Positions 33,061 to 44,342 of a stretch of DNA of 64,000 bases are shown here, in pieces (position 1 is the stretch's first letter; the number at the start of each line of letters is the position of its first letter). This DNA is from Prosopocoilus inquinatus (taxonomy: Eukaryota; Arthropoda; Insecta; Coleoptera; Lucanidae): assembly GCA_036172665.1 (NCBI GenBank), contig JAYKNF010000015.1, positions 3,965,981-4,029,980 on the forward strand. Reading direction: 5' to 3'. A program made the position numbers and the translations under genes. Under the pieces are notes generated by a model. It saw only the letters and a list, made by a program, of their open reading frames with translations, was not told where the DNA came from and made no database searches.

Positions 33061-34074
33061 TCTTATTATTCTAGTCGAAAGCATTTTTTCTTTTCATTTC
33101 AGTGAGTATAATACTTAATACCTTTTTTTCAAGTAAAGTTGGAATATGACAAAAAACTGATATCGTTTCCTCATGTTTTTCTTAATAAGTAAATTTATTC
33201 CTAACCTCTTTTTTTATTTGTTAAGTATTAGCAACAACATTCAGTTGTCGGAAGAGGAAAAGTCAATAAATATTGACTAAATGATATGAGGTTGTTAACA
33301 CAAACCAAATAAACATCAGTATAAACATATTAAATTACAAGAACAGAATAAATAAGTTGAATAAAAATTACAGACGAAGAACATGACTCTGTGAAATAAA
33401 TAAATTAAAGTAAATCCTCGAAATGTCCTCCACTGCTTTCAAGACAGATTCGTTCTTAATCCTATGTGTTGTCTAGCGTGTCGAACATGAATTCGCGAAA
33501 CATTTCTGTAAGAATCTAATATTCGCCTTCTTAGTTCCTCCTTATTATTTATCTTAATGCTAGTCACTGTTTCAATGTCGAAAATATAAAGCCTACTTTA
33601 TCTTGTTTAAATTATGGATGGTGGTTCCGATATAACATGCCAAACTTCAATTGGTTAAAGCGACTGAACTTAACCATATTTAAAAAAAAATAAAGATAGT
33701 CAAGTGTTGAGAGCCACTGAGTGCTAAAGAAATTTAAAAAAATACATTGTTATAGAAAGTATCTTTCAAATTTATTACAAAAATATTCGTTTTAGCTGCC
33801 AATGTATTTGTAGAAGGCACTATTCAGTAATATCTAAATATTTTTAGTATAATTAGTATTCACTTTTTATTTTAATCCAACAGTGCGAGTGAAAATTAAA
33901 AACTAGGCCATTTCATTCCTATGCTAAAGCTGAGATACTGATCTAGCAAGTTATATTAGAACCACTAGATATTTTTCGATAAAATTCATTTTTGTAAGTG
34001 CAGTGCATTATTAAAATAACGATACAGAAAAACTTTAAATAATTTATTATAATTTACACTATATCTAAGAAAAT
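33061..34074. other. Spacer between two inverted Penelope-type repeats
   Basis: The only recognisable content is a Tc1/mariner relic at 33405-33581. The rest is AT-rich, with no gene. Confidence 0.5.
33405..33581 (-). pseudogene. Tc1/mariner transposase C-terminal relic
   Basis: The minus strand reads NNKEELRRRILDSYRNVSRI then RQARQHIGLRTNL and, after a 1-nt shift, CLESSGGHFEDLL and a stop at 33405. The ending GGHFE.LL is the standard last line of Tc3/mariner-like DDE_3 transposases. Only this end survives. Confidence 0.7.
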
Positions 34075-34154
34075 GAACTAAAAATTTGAAATTATGTATT
34101 AAATAAAATTTTCAGATAAAAATCTGTATTATTTAAGCTTCAGATTAATATCAA
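34075..34154 (+). repeat. Penelope-type terminal repeat, copy c, first part
   Basis: The sequence up to aatatcaa matches copies a and b; the rest of the copy is at 48206-48611, across the Gypsy insertion. Confidence 0.7.
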
Positions 34155-34377
34155 TGCCATGTAATGTAGTTAATGTCATAGCATGATATTAAATGTGGCG
34201 CGCTTGAGTAGAAAACACACGCCCTGAATGCGCATGTTCGCAAGAGATACTTGGCACCCTCCAGCAGCCAATACACAGACACGCCACGCGTCGACTCACA
34301 TGTATGTACGCTCTACCTAATTTAAGTCAATAAACAGTTTAAAACATATAAAATGGTTTATTATTAAAACCATCACA
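34155..34377 (+). repeat. Gypsy 5' LTR
   Basis: It starts TGCCATG (the 3' LTR has TGTCATG) and ends ACCATCACA. It contains a GC-rich patch (gacacgccacgcgtcgac) in an otherwise AT-rich sequence. It is followed at once by TGGCGCAGTCAGTG (34378-34391), a typical Gypsy primer-binding site. Confidence 0.93.
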
Positions 34378-34470
34378 TGGCGCAGTCAGTGAAGTGAAAA
34401 AATTAGTGCAAATTTAGTGATACCTGAATAAATAATTAAAAAGTTGTGACTAATTATATAAGTGTAAAAA

Positions 34471-35340
34471 ATGGAAAATTTCTTGAGACCGCCGCCAGAG
34501 TTAAATTTTGAAGGAAATCTAAAGGAAAACTGGATCAAGTGGAAGCAAAGATTCCTATTATATATAAAAGCATAGGGATTAGACGAAAAATCACAAGAAA
34601 TTCAAGTAGCTGTTTTGCTCCACGTGATAGGACCGGAAGCTGTCGAAAAATACAATACATTTGGCGTAACAGTTGAAGAGAGTAAAATGCTACAAACTGT
34701 ACTGGATAAATTCGAAGCATTTTGTGTGCCTAAAGCCAATGAAAGCATTGACCGACATTTATTTTTTGGGCGAGTTCAACAGAGTGGTGAATCGTTCGAC
34801 GATTTTTTAACCGATTTGAAAAAACTCAGTGCAACCTGTGGGTTGTTCGGTAATTTAAAAGACAGTTTAATTCATGACCGAATCATTAGTGGAATTCGAC
34901 AGAAAAATTTAAAAGACAGATTACTCCGTGAAGATAATTGAAACCTTGAAAAAACCATAAATTTGTGTAAAGTAGCTGAGTTAACAGAATTGCAATTAAA
35001 AACTCTCGAAGATGATCCTAAAATACATGCAGTTACATCAAGAAACAATTGGAAGAAGAATTATAAAAAGGATGAACATCAGAAAAAAGCACCCGGAACC
35101 GGAAGTTCACACCAAGCGAAGCAAGGCAGTGGCGACACGCGAGGGAAACAGCACAGTGACGGCTCGTCAACAGGTCAACCTAACGAAACGCAACAGAAGA
35201 ATTGCAGCAAGTGTGGATACGTGCACAAATGGGGTCGGTGTCCAGCGTTTGGTAAGAACTGTGCAAAATGTCAGAGGAAAAATCATTTTGCTAAAGTTTG
35301 TAAAAATAAAAAGGTTGAAATTATACAGAACTGCGATAAG
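34471..35340 (+). pseudogene. Gypsy gag with zinc knuckles
   Basis: The Met at 34471 opens MENFLRPPPELNFEGNLKEN, then WIKWKQRFLLYI; in-frame TAG at about 34573 and TGA at 34939 interrupt it. The gag core (VLLHVIGPEAVEKYNTF; ESFDDFLTDLKKL; LIHDRIISGI) is followed by a hydrophilic stretch and two zinc motifs, CSKCGYVHKWGRC and CAKCQRKNHFAKVC. The same layout appears at 61776 in the third Gypsy element. Gag packages the RNA. Confidence 0.88.
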
Positions 35341-36660
35341 TATAATAATGAAGACAGTTCAGATTATTTATTTGTAGGTGAAGTTAATTCAAACGTCTGT
35401 GAAAAAGATTGGGTAGAAAAATTCATCATTAATGATAAATCTGTATTTGCAAAATTAGATTCAGGAGCGCAATGTAATGTAATGCCATTTAACGAGTTTA
35501 AAGAACGCAAACTAAACAGACAGTTAATTGAGAAAAGTAATATGCAACTATGTAATTACAGCGGCATACACATAAAAGTAATTGGACAATGTAATTTGGA
35601 TTGCCAAATTTCGAAAACAAATAAAAGCATTGAATTTCAAATTGTAGATTGCGTAAAGAATTCACCTATTATTTTAGATCTGCCAACATTACAAACTTTA
35701 AATTTAATACAACGCGTTAATATCATTGGTAAAAATATGCCTAACTTACCTGAAAATTTAAAAAAATATTCTCACGTTTTTTCGGGATTAGGATGTGTGA
35801 AAGATTTCATTTATGACATTAAAATAAAGCCAGACGCAGTTGGTAAAGTTGATCCGTGTAGAAAAGTCCCTGTAAAATTATTAGATCCTTTGAAATTAGA
35901 ATTACAAAAAATGGTAAAAATGGGAATCATAGAAAAACAAGTAGAACCGACTGATTGGGTAAATTCATTAGTGATAGTGAAAAAGAAAGACAATAATCTA
36001 AGAATATGTTTAGATCCACATAATCTCAATAAAGAAATTTTGCGACATCATCAAATTCCAAGTTTTGAAAATCTCTGCAGTAAAATGTCAGGTGCCCAAA
36101 TTTTTAGTACCTTGGATTCAGACAAAGCATTTTGGCAGATGAAACTATCCGAGGAAAGTTCTAAATTTCTGCAGATTTCTGCAGATTTCTGCGAATGCCG
36201 TACGGTATATGTTCAGCTCCGGAAGTCTTTCAATCGTGTTTTCAGGAGATGTTTTCTGATTTAGAAGGTGTTATTGAGTACATAGATGATATTTTGGTTT
36301 GGGGGAAAGACATAAAAGAACATAATAAAAGACTTGAAACAGTTTTACAGAAAATTCAAGAAAAAGATGTCAAGTTAAATTACGGAAAATGTAAAATTGA
36401 AGTAACTGAAGTAAAATATATGGGACATGTTTTGTCAAAAAACGGTTTGAAACCAGATGATGAAAAAATTAGAGCAATTTTAGAAATGAAAACACCAGAA
36501 AATGCTAGGCAGCTTGAAACATTTTTGGGTATGATCAGCTATCTGTCAAAATTTATACCTAATATTTCTCAAAAAACAGCAGTATTAAGAAATTTATTAA
36601 AAAAAAATGTTGAGTGGTCTTGGACAATTGCGAGAAATCATTTAAACACTTAAAGGAGAT
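35341..36660 (+). pseudogene. Gypsy protease and reverse transcriptase
   Basis: The protease motif is KLDSGAQCNV (about 35450-35480). RT runs from TDWVNSLVIVKKKDNNLRIC through LDPHNLNKEI and FSTLDSDKAFWQM. A triplicated 11-bp tract (gatttctgcag-like, 36168-36192) marks a deletion and frameshift that removed the segment before FLRMPYG. RT continues in the next frame with MPYGICSAPEVF and EYIDDILVWGKD (catalytic YIDD), then KYMGHVLSKNG and LGMISYLSKFIPN. Confidence 0.9.
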
Positions 36661-37964
36661 TTTAATTACTAAACCGGTCTTGCAATTTTTTGACGTTCAT
36701 AAAGATTTGACATTAAGTGTTGATGCATCTTCAGAAGGTTTAGGGGCTGTTATATTACAACAAGGTTTGCCAGTGGCATATGCATCGAAAGCTCTTTCTG
36801 AGACTGAGAAAAATTATTATCAAATAGAGAAAGAAACGTTAGCTATAGTTTTCGGATGCGAACGTTTCCATCAATATGTATTTTCGAAAAATATTGTAGT
36901 AGAAAGTGACCATAAACCTTTAGAGTCAATTTTCAAAAAAACCCTTGATAAATGTCCCGGCTAGATTAAAACGAATGAGACTGAGATTACAATCTTATAA
37001 CTTTATAGTAAAATATAAACCAGGAAAAGAACTTTATATCGCAGACGCTTTATCTCGATCTTTCATACCAGCTGATACTTCTACTCTAATTGATACTGAA
37101 AGTCAAGTTTGCATGCTTATAGAAAACTTTCCCATGACAGAAGGTAAGAAAAATAAATTTAAAGTTGAAACGGAGAAAGATGTTGATTTGCAGACAGTAA
37201 TTAGATTTGTTATGAATGGATGGCTTGTTAAAAAACAAGATGTACCTAATACAATAAAATCGTACGTAACATTTAAAAATGAATTAAACATAATAGACGG
37301 AATGATAGATTAGTTGTGCCGACAAGTCTTCTAAACGATATGTTAAACCGTATTCATTATAATCATCTAGGCTTAGATAAATGCAAAAACAGAGCCCGTG
37401 AACTACTTTATTGGCCTAATATGTCAAAAGATATAGAAAATAAAATACTCAATTGTACTATTTGTTTATCGGTACTGAAAAGAAATCAAAAAGAACCAGG
37501 TTTGGCATACCAAAATTAGTTTATACGGACGGAGGAACACAATTTACCAGTAAGCAATTTGTGAATTTTTCTAAGCAGTGGGGGTTTGAACACAAAACGT
37601 CAAGTCCTCACTATCCTCAGTCAAATGGGATGGTGGAAAGGTACGTGGGTACATTGAAAAAAATGCTTAAAAAATGCGTTCTAGATTCTAAAGATCCGTA
37701 TCTCGCACTGTTAGAGTACAGAAACACATCAATAAGCAGTACCATTCCATCACCCTCAGAATTAATGTTCGGACGTAAAATTAGAGGATTACTACCTATT
37801 AAACAGTCACTAGATTATAAAACAGTAAAAGATGAACTTGTAGAGAGACAAAAATTACAAAAAATATATTTCGATAAATCCGCTAGAACATTAAAACGAT
37901 TCTATTTTAATGCCTGCGAATGTTACAAAAATTTGTGATAGACCCAGATCTTATCAAGTTCAAA
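36614..37964 (+). pseudogene. Gypsy RNase H and partial integrase
   Basis: RNase H: LTLSVDASSEGLGAVILQQG, YQIEKETLAIVF, ESDHKPLESIF. After a shift near 36960 come LKRMRLRLQSYNF and YKPGKELYIADALSR. The integrase zinc region (HYNHLGLDKCKNRARELLYW; CTIC) is followed by a deletion joining KRNQKEP directly to GLAYQ-type text. The core then shows VYTDGGTQFTSKQFV and HYPQSNGMVERYVG. A second, ~45-bp deletion lies near 37895. Both deleted parts are present in the inverted copy at 46833-47590. Confidence 0.9.
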
Positions 37965-38400
37965 CCTCTGTGAAGTTGGCACCTCATTTTTCAAAAAAGT
38001 GATTTTTTATAGGAGTTCTGATAGCACCCCAAAGAGTTCTGGAGTTCTATGTCAAAATTAAAAAGAGTTCTAGCGGATTAAACATAAAAAAATGACTTTT
38101 AAAATTTGGGGTGCTAAGTTCACAAAACGGGATTTGAAAATTGGCTATAAAATGTTAATTATTGGAAATAATTAATTTCACCATTAAGACTTTCTTTAGA
38201 ACTATTGAGGTGCTATCCAGAACTCTAAACGGAATCTCGAAATTTTGAAATTACTATGTCCCCCTTATTCTACAAAAGATCAGAACACGAAGAAACATTT
38301 TATTTTTGGGTGCAAATACCTATAAATGCTAAATAATTATTAGTTTAAGTACCATACTACTCCTAAAAGAAAAGAAATTCAAATTAATTTTTTTTTTCAC
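37965..38400. repeat. Foldback outer arm, left
   Basis: About 435 bp, unique relative to the 160-bp unit, is mirrored at 46400-46832 (shared tttttataggagttctgata and ggggtgctaagttcac). It contains several degenerate 'gagttct..tagcacccc' modules related to the inner repeat. Confidence 0.8.
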
Positions 38401-40860
38401 TTTACGCTTTGACAACACTTCAATTCGAGAAACGAAAAATCGTTGGAACTTTATTACTTTTGATTTTAGCGCGTTGGTCGTTAAGGATAATCGTGAGCAC
38501 TCGTGGGGTGCTACCCAGAACTCCATGCAGAACGGAAAAATTTTCGAGAAAAATTTCCATTTTGCACTTTGACAAAATTTCATATCGGGACAGGAAAAAT
38601 CGCTGGAACTTTTTTACTTTTGATTTTAGCGCTTTGGTCGTTAAGGATAATCGTGAGCACTCGTGGGGTGCTACCCAGAACTCCAAGCAAAACGGAAAAA
38701 TTTTCGAAAAAAATTTCCATTTTGCACTTTGACAAAATTTCTTGTCGAGACAAGAAAAATCGCTGGAACTTTTTTAGTTTTGATTTTAGCGCTTTGGTCG
38801 TTAAGGATAATCGTGAGCACTCGTGGGGTGCTACCCAGAACTCCAAGCAGAACGGAAAAATCTCCATTTTGCACTTTGACAAAATTTCATATCTAGACAA
38901 AAAAAATCGCTGGAACTATTTTCCTTTTGATTTTAGCGCTTTGGTCGTTAAGGATAATCGTGAGCACTCGTGGGGTGCTACCCAGAACTCCATGCAGAAC
39001 GGAAAAATTTTCGAGAAAAATTTCCATTTTGTACTTTGACAAAATTTCATATCGAGACACAAAAAATCGCCGGAACTTTTTTACTTTTGATTTTAGGGCT
39101 TTGGTCGTTAAGGATAATCGTGAGCACTCGTGGGGTGCTACCCAGAACTCCAAGCAGAACGGAAAAATTTCCATTTTGCACTTTGACATAATTTCATATC
39201 GAGACACAAAAAATCGCTGGAACTTTTTTGCTTTTGATTTTAGCGCTTTGGTCGTTAAGGATAATCGTGAGCACTCGTGGGGTGCTACCCAGAACTCCAT
39301 GCAGAACAGAAAAATTTTCGAGAAAAATTACCATTTTGCACTTTGACAAAATTTCATATCGAGACACAAAAAATCGCCGGAACTTTTTTACTTTTGATTT
39401 TAGCGCTTTGGTCGTTAAGGATAATCGTGAGGACTCATGGGGTGCTACCCAGAACTCCATGCAGAACGGAAAAATTTTCGAGAAAAATTTCCATTTTGCA
39501 CTTTGACAAAATTTCATATCGAGACGCAAAAAATCGCCGGAACTTTTTTACTTTTGATTTTAGCGCTTTGGTCGTTAAGAATAATCGTGAGCACTCGTGG
39601 GGTGCTACCCAGAACTCCAAGCAGAACGGAAAATTTCCATTTTGCACTTTGACAAAATTTCATATCGAGACAAGAAAAATCGCTGGAACTTTTTTAATTT
39701 TGATTTTAGCGCTTTGGTCGTTAAGGATAATCGTGAGCACTCGTGGGGTGCTACCCAGAACTCCATGCAGAACGGAAAAATTTTCGAGAAAAATTTCCAT
39801 TTTGCACTTTGACAAAATTTCATATCGAGATACAAAAAATCGCCGGAACTTTTTTACTTTTGATTTTAGCGCTTTGGTCGTTAAGGATAATCGTGAGGAC
39901 TCATGGGGTGCTACCCAGAACTCCATGCAGAACGGAAAAATTTTCGAGAAAAATTTCCATTTTGCACTTTGACAAAATTTCATATCGAGACACGAAAAAT
40001 CGCTGGAACTTTTTTACTTTTGATTTTAGCGCTTTGGTCGTTAAGGATAATCGTGAGCACTCGTGGGGTGCTACCCAGAACTCCAAGCAAAACGGAAAAA
40101 TTTTCGAAAAAAATTTCCATTTTGCACTTTGACAAAATTTCATATCGAGACAAGAAAAATCGCTGGAACTTTTTTAATTTTGATTTTAGCGCTTTGGTCG
40201 TTAAGGATAATCGTGAGCACTCGTGGGGTGCTACCCAGAACTCCAAGCAAAACGGAAAAATTTTCGAAAAAAATTTCCATTTTGCACTTTGACAAAATTT
40301 CTTGTCGAGACAGGAAAAATCGCTGGAACTTTTTTAGTTTTGATTTTAGCGCTTTGGTCGTTAAGGATAATCGTGAGCACTCGTGGGGTGCTACCCAGAA
40401 CTCCAAGCAGAACGGAAAAATTTCCATTTTGCACTTTGACAAAATTTCATATCGAGACAGGAAAAATCGCTGGAACTTTTTTACTTTTGATTTTAGCGCT
40501 TTGGTCGTTAAGGATAATCGTGAGCACTCGTGGGGTGCTAACCAGAACTCCATGCAGAACGGAAAAATTTTTGAGAAAAATTTCCATTTTGCATTTTGAC
40601 AAAATTTCATATCGAGACAGGAAAAATCGCTGGAACTTTTTTAATTTTGATTTTAGCGCTTTGGTCTTTAAGGATAATCGTGAGCACTCGTGGGGTGCTA
40701 ACCAGAACTCCATGCAGAACGGAAAAATTTTTGAGAAAAATTTCCATTTTGCACTTTGACAAAATTTCATATCGAAACATGAAAAATCGCTGGAACTTTT
40801 TTACTTTTGATTTTAGCGCTTAGGTGATGAAAGGTAATCGTGAGAACTCTTCGAGATTCT
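38401..40860. repeat. Foldback left array of ~160-bp tandem repeats
   Basis: About 15 copies of a 160-bp unit, marked by ggggtgctacccagaactcc at about 38506, 38667, 38827, 38975, 39135, 39282, 39442, 39602, 39749, 39909, 40069, 40229, 40389, 40536 and 40696. Most steps are 160 bp; four units are 147-148 bp and lack a segment around ttttcgagaaaa. Variant bases (atgcag versus aagcaa; cactcg versus gactca) recur in a patterned order. Long open frames occur in several frames on both strands; I regard them as non-coding. Confidence 0.92.
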
Positions 40861-41303
40861 CAAAACACATCTGTCTTACATTGTCATCAATAATTCTAAT
40901 CAAAATACGAAAAATCGCTAGAGCTGGTTGATTTTAGTGTTTCGGTCCTGAAAGTTTATCGTTAGAACTTGTGAAGTGTTATCGAAAACTCTCAATAGAG
41001 AACCGAAATTCCTAAAAGTCGGTTATATTTTGTGGTATTACGTTTGTCCTTTTCTTTAAAGTATTCGCATACAAGGAAGTCAAGGTTTAAATCAGCTCTT
41101 AAGGATAGGTAAGAGAAAGATCCAATACAGATTATTGGAAAGTGAAATTTTACATTACATTTTACCAAGGAGAGTATTGTCCTCTTTTTAATACCGGCGA
41201 GAATTATCATGAAGTGTTTTTTTTTTAATTTGTAAGTATTTATGTGTTGTGGGTAAGAAAACAGTATGTATTTTCATTTAATTACAAATGGATATAATAA
41301 CAA

Positions 41304-41715
41304 TTAAGATTTATTTATTGCAGTATACATAATCAAGTGTGGTGCAATTTCTTCATTATCTGGAACAGTTCTTCGCTTATTTACCATGTCATCATAATGG
41401 TACCAACAGGTGGAATTATAAATGTAGGACGTATAATGGCCATTATTTTTTTCATTTGCGTACTGACGATAAGAAACTACTCCAGCTAAGAGATACTGCT
41501 GCTCATTTAGTTGTAAATATTTTGGTAGGGACCGGAGAATAGCAGTCTTCTTTTGAATACGAATCACGATGAAATTACTACCACAACGAGATGCTCTCAG
41601 TAAGCTACCATTTTTTAATACAGGGATAGTAACCCTTTTCATGGTTGTCATACGATCCCAGTCTGGATAGTCGTCCAGATACGTTAATTTACGTTTCTTA
41701 ATTACATTTTTTTGG
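41304..41715 (-). pseudogene. Ubiquitin-specific-protease-like C-terminal region of the Foldback protein
   Basis: After the retrozyme insertion the minus strand continues with KKRKLTYLDDYPDWDRMT, then VPDNEEIAPHLIMYTAI before the stop at 41304. Between them lies YLLAGVVSYRQYANEKNNGH directly followed by YTSYIY and then CWYHYDD. In USP (peptidase C19) enzymes the C-terminal half has this sequence: L.GV..., GHY.SY with the catalytic His, W....D with the Asp, then a hydrophobic Y.L.Y end. The Cys box was not found in the visible sequence. I infer that this was the C-terminus of the element's protein, fused behind the transposase. It could instead be a structural look-alike. Confidence 0.5.
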
Positions 41716-41886
41716 ATAAAACAAAGACATCTTACAATCGCTTTTTGACCCGACATTGCAGTAGGATAGACAAATTGAAGCTACGTCTCTGCTGATGAAG
41801 TCCCAAGCAGGGCTGAAACAGCTGTACAGAGGCTGCTCGAGGTTTTCACTGCAATCAAGAACGATTTGCACAAAATTTTTCTACAA
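41716..41886. mobile_element. Retrozyme-like insertion in the Foldback gene
   Basis: A 171-bp copy lies between near-duplicates tacatttttttgg (41703-41715) and tacattttttgg (41887-41898), a 12-13-bp target duplication. The terminal segment lies on the minus strand and the hammerhead core on the plus strand. They are joined directly at a GCT microhomology, with the linker deleted, so the copy is internally inverted as well as truncated. It supplies a false start (Met at 41756) to the downstream reading frame. Confidence 0.7.
41787..41831 (+). ncRNA. Hammerhead ribozyme, intact core
   Basis: Stem I CUCUG (41787-41791) pairs perfectly with CAGAG (41827-41831). The core is a perfect CUGAUGA (41792-41798). 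Stem II is AGUCC/GGGCU with one G-U pair, loop CAAGCA. GAAAC, loop AGCU and GUA follow, with predicted cleavage after A41826. All invariant positions of a type I hammerhead are present, with a two-base-pair stem III. It is the best copy in the window. Confidence 0.75.
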
Positions 41887-41898
41887 TACATTTTTTGG

Positions 41899-44051
41899 GT
41901 TTTCGCTTGTGCTATATTCGTCGAAAGCCGCTTCTTTATTGTCCGTTAAACCCCGCCAATTTTCAATAACGTTCCACTTATTATCTTCATTTTCTGCTTC
42001 AATTGGCATTTGAACTACGTTTTAATTTGTTGTAGTTTCTTTAGCGAGTGATATTAAGGTTTTACCTTTAAGCCAATTGCAATGCCTAACAACAAATTTA
42101 TCAATTCGCATTGGAATTTCTCCTTTAAACACCCTGCCCTTTAGATCTGCAAATGCAGCTTCAGCGGCTGAAGACGTAGTAATTTCTTTTTTCCACTGGA
42201 AATGAGGACACATAACAGCCGTCCACAATGGTAAGTATGAAACTAATTTTTTTAACTTTATTGCTACCTCTGGAATATAATATGCATTAACTACCGAACC
42301 ATTTGTAGCTTTCAATGATATGGCTTTAGCTTCAGTAAAAATAAATTCTGCCCATTCCGTCCATCCACTTGAACTTTCCAAGTCACTGAAACCTTCTTCT
42401 TCAATTTTATGTTCATCACTGATAGTATCTTCAACGCATGTTCCCTTAATAATATTACTTAGATTTTGTAAATGACACTCTGAAATAAGAGCTTCGGAAT
42501 GTTCATTACATCCTATCTCATCACTTAAGGAGACTACCATAATGGATGTTAAAACGGATTTTATGACTTCTATATTATTCATTTTATAAACATGGGCAAT
42601 GCTTCTTAAATAAAGTTGTCTAACTTTTGCCACTTTACCGCGGAGGCAGTCCCATCTTGCCACTGTACTTATAAAATGACTTACATCAAGTCTAATATAA
42701 CAAGATGATAATTTCTGCTTCTCTTCTCGTATAATTATGTTATATAATACCTGTAGATAATTGTGGGTATCAGCGCAATTTGCAAATATTTTTGCCACTG
42801 CCAACAGAAGTGCCTTGCTGAAGTCAATGACAATAGTTCGTGGTATTGGTGCACCATTAGCCAATACAGACAAAAAGAAATAAGCAATTATTGAAGCGTC
42901 TTGTTTTGTGGACACTATTTGAAATACTGGAGTGCGGCTTGTATCCGTAGCTAGGACACATTGATACAGATATGCGTGTGAACTTTTTTGGTTATTAATT
43001 AGCTTTAACTTTTTTGCAAAACTACCAGTAGCATCAATTGTTAAAAAGCTATTTACATTTTGTTTCGTAATGGTCTTATAAAACATTTGTTTCTCTGTCC
43101 AGTACATGCAATAAAAAGGGTCAAGTCCTATGTTCCGTATAATGCCTGCAAGTGACTCGTATTTCGACAAATTTAAGTTAAGAATGGGATCGCAATGCTC
43201 CAACTCCAGACGGCGATCCAACTCCTGCTGTTTGGCTTTTCGCAGCACTGCTGTGTTATACAACATCGGTGCAATTGGATCACCATTGTCCATAATACAT
43301 CTCGCTTCATCTGTGATCCACGTAATGGCGTCTAATTTGCTATCCAATAAACTGGTCGCTATTTTCTTGCGGAGATGCCCTTTTAGCTGACTTTTCTTTT
43401 TGTGTAAGGATTCTGACAAGAAATTTTCCAGCGTGCAGTCAAATATTACATCTGAATTCTTTTCCAGTTTACGCAATAAATGACCCTTTAATTTCGCTTA
43501 ACATTCTGTACATGTAGCTACAAAGCGTGCTTAATATTTAGCATCACTTCTCCTAAAAATCTTCGCATTTTTGAAACGAAAAGCACATGAAATTTTTCTC
43601 TGTTCCCATATTTTATTTTTATAATATAAGTCCACTTTCCAGGGGGAAGCAATAAATATTTTCGGTCAAAATATGTCTTCTTTCTGGGTTTTATGTATTT
43701 CCAAACTTCATTAGACAAAACAAGCGGAAACGTTATATTTTGAGGGCAAATACTATCAGATAAATTGAAACTACCATCTGATAATGCACACACTTGCGTT
43801 TCTTTATTTATATTAAAAATACGTCCAACATAGTCTCTCATTCCGCTTCTATTGGTATTTAAAATAGTATAAATATGTTTTGGCGTAATGGCAGAACCTA
43901 CATTATGCATTTGATTAGCAATTTCTTTGTAAATATTATGAGACGGCGGATGTTGCTTACCATTTTCATCAATGGTTCTAAACTCTGGTCTTCCTAGAAT
44001 TTCTAATAGCTTATTGCGATCATATATTATGATCTCACAGTTAATAAACAC
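41899..44051 (-). pseudogene. MULE/Foldback (NOF-like) transposase, degraded
   Basis: The N-terminal frame (44051-43518) includes EFRTIDENGKQHPPSHNIYK and ends at a stop. A frameshift and TAA lie in a Cys-rich stretch near 43490-43530 (CTEC), perhaps a zinc finger. The main frame (43476-42022) holds the likely RNase-H-fold core: FLTIDATGSFAKKL (first Asp), AYLYQCVLATDTSRTPVFQI, IVIDFSKALLLAVAKIF (second Asp), RLDVSHFISTVARWDCLRG and the later AAEAAFADLKG. After a stop at 42022 the frame stays open into the retrozyme insertion. This fits MULE transposases of the NOF/Foldback branch. It would cut the element ends; this copy cannot make a full protein. Confidence 0.65.
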
Positions 44052-44342
44052 AAAATAAAAGTTATTTTAATCAATTTCTTTTTTTGTACACTTGCCACTA
44101 ATCAGTTAATATTAAGAAAATTACTGCGAAGTTAATTCTTCAGTCCTTAATCTACAATATCTCGGTGTCTTAGAGAAATATTACAAACATCACTATTTAG
44201 AAGATAAAAAGACAAAATAAAAGTTATTTTAATCAGTTTCTTTTTTGTACACTTGCCACTAATCAGAGATATCACTGACAGCAAAAGAATACACACCACT
44301 TATTATGAATGCTTGTACGCATGTGCATAATCACATTTCGTG
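44052..44342. repeat. Duplicated leader segment beside the transposase gene
   Basis: A ~60-bp segment (acaaaataaaagttatttta to cacttgccactaatcag) occurs at about 44049-44110 and again at 44211-44271, in direct orientation. It lies upstream of the transposase on the minus strand, so it may be part of its promoter or 5' leader. Confidence 0.6.

Noticed and set aside
38401..40860. Many overlapping open frames of 70-230 codons on both strands
   Set aside because: They are translations of the same 160-bp repeat in different frames and strands; no codon bias, domain or consistent frame.
38401..40860. CRISPR-like periodic repeat
   Set aside because: Whole 160-bp units are repeated in tandem without unique spacers, in a clearly eukaryotic transposon context.
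41716..41760. Met at 41756 as the true start of the USP-like protein
   Set aside because: The first ~14 codons come from the retrozyme insertion (they match its terminal segment elsewhere), so this start is accidental.
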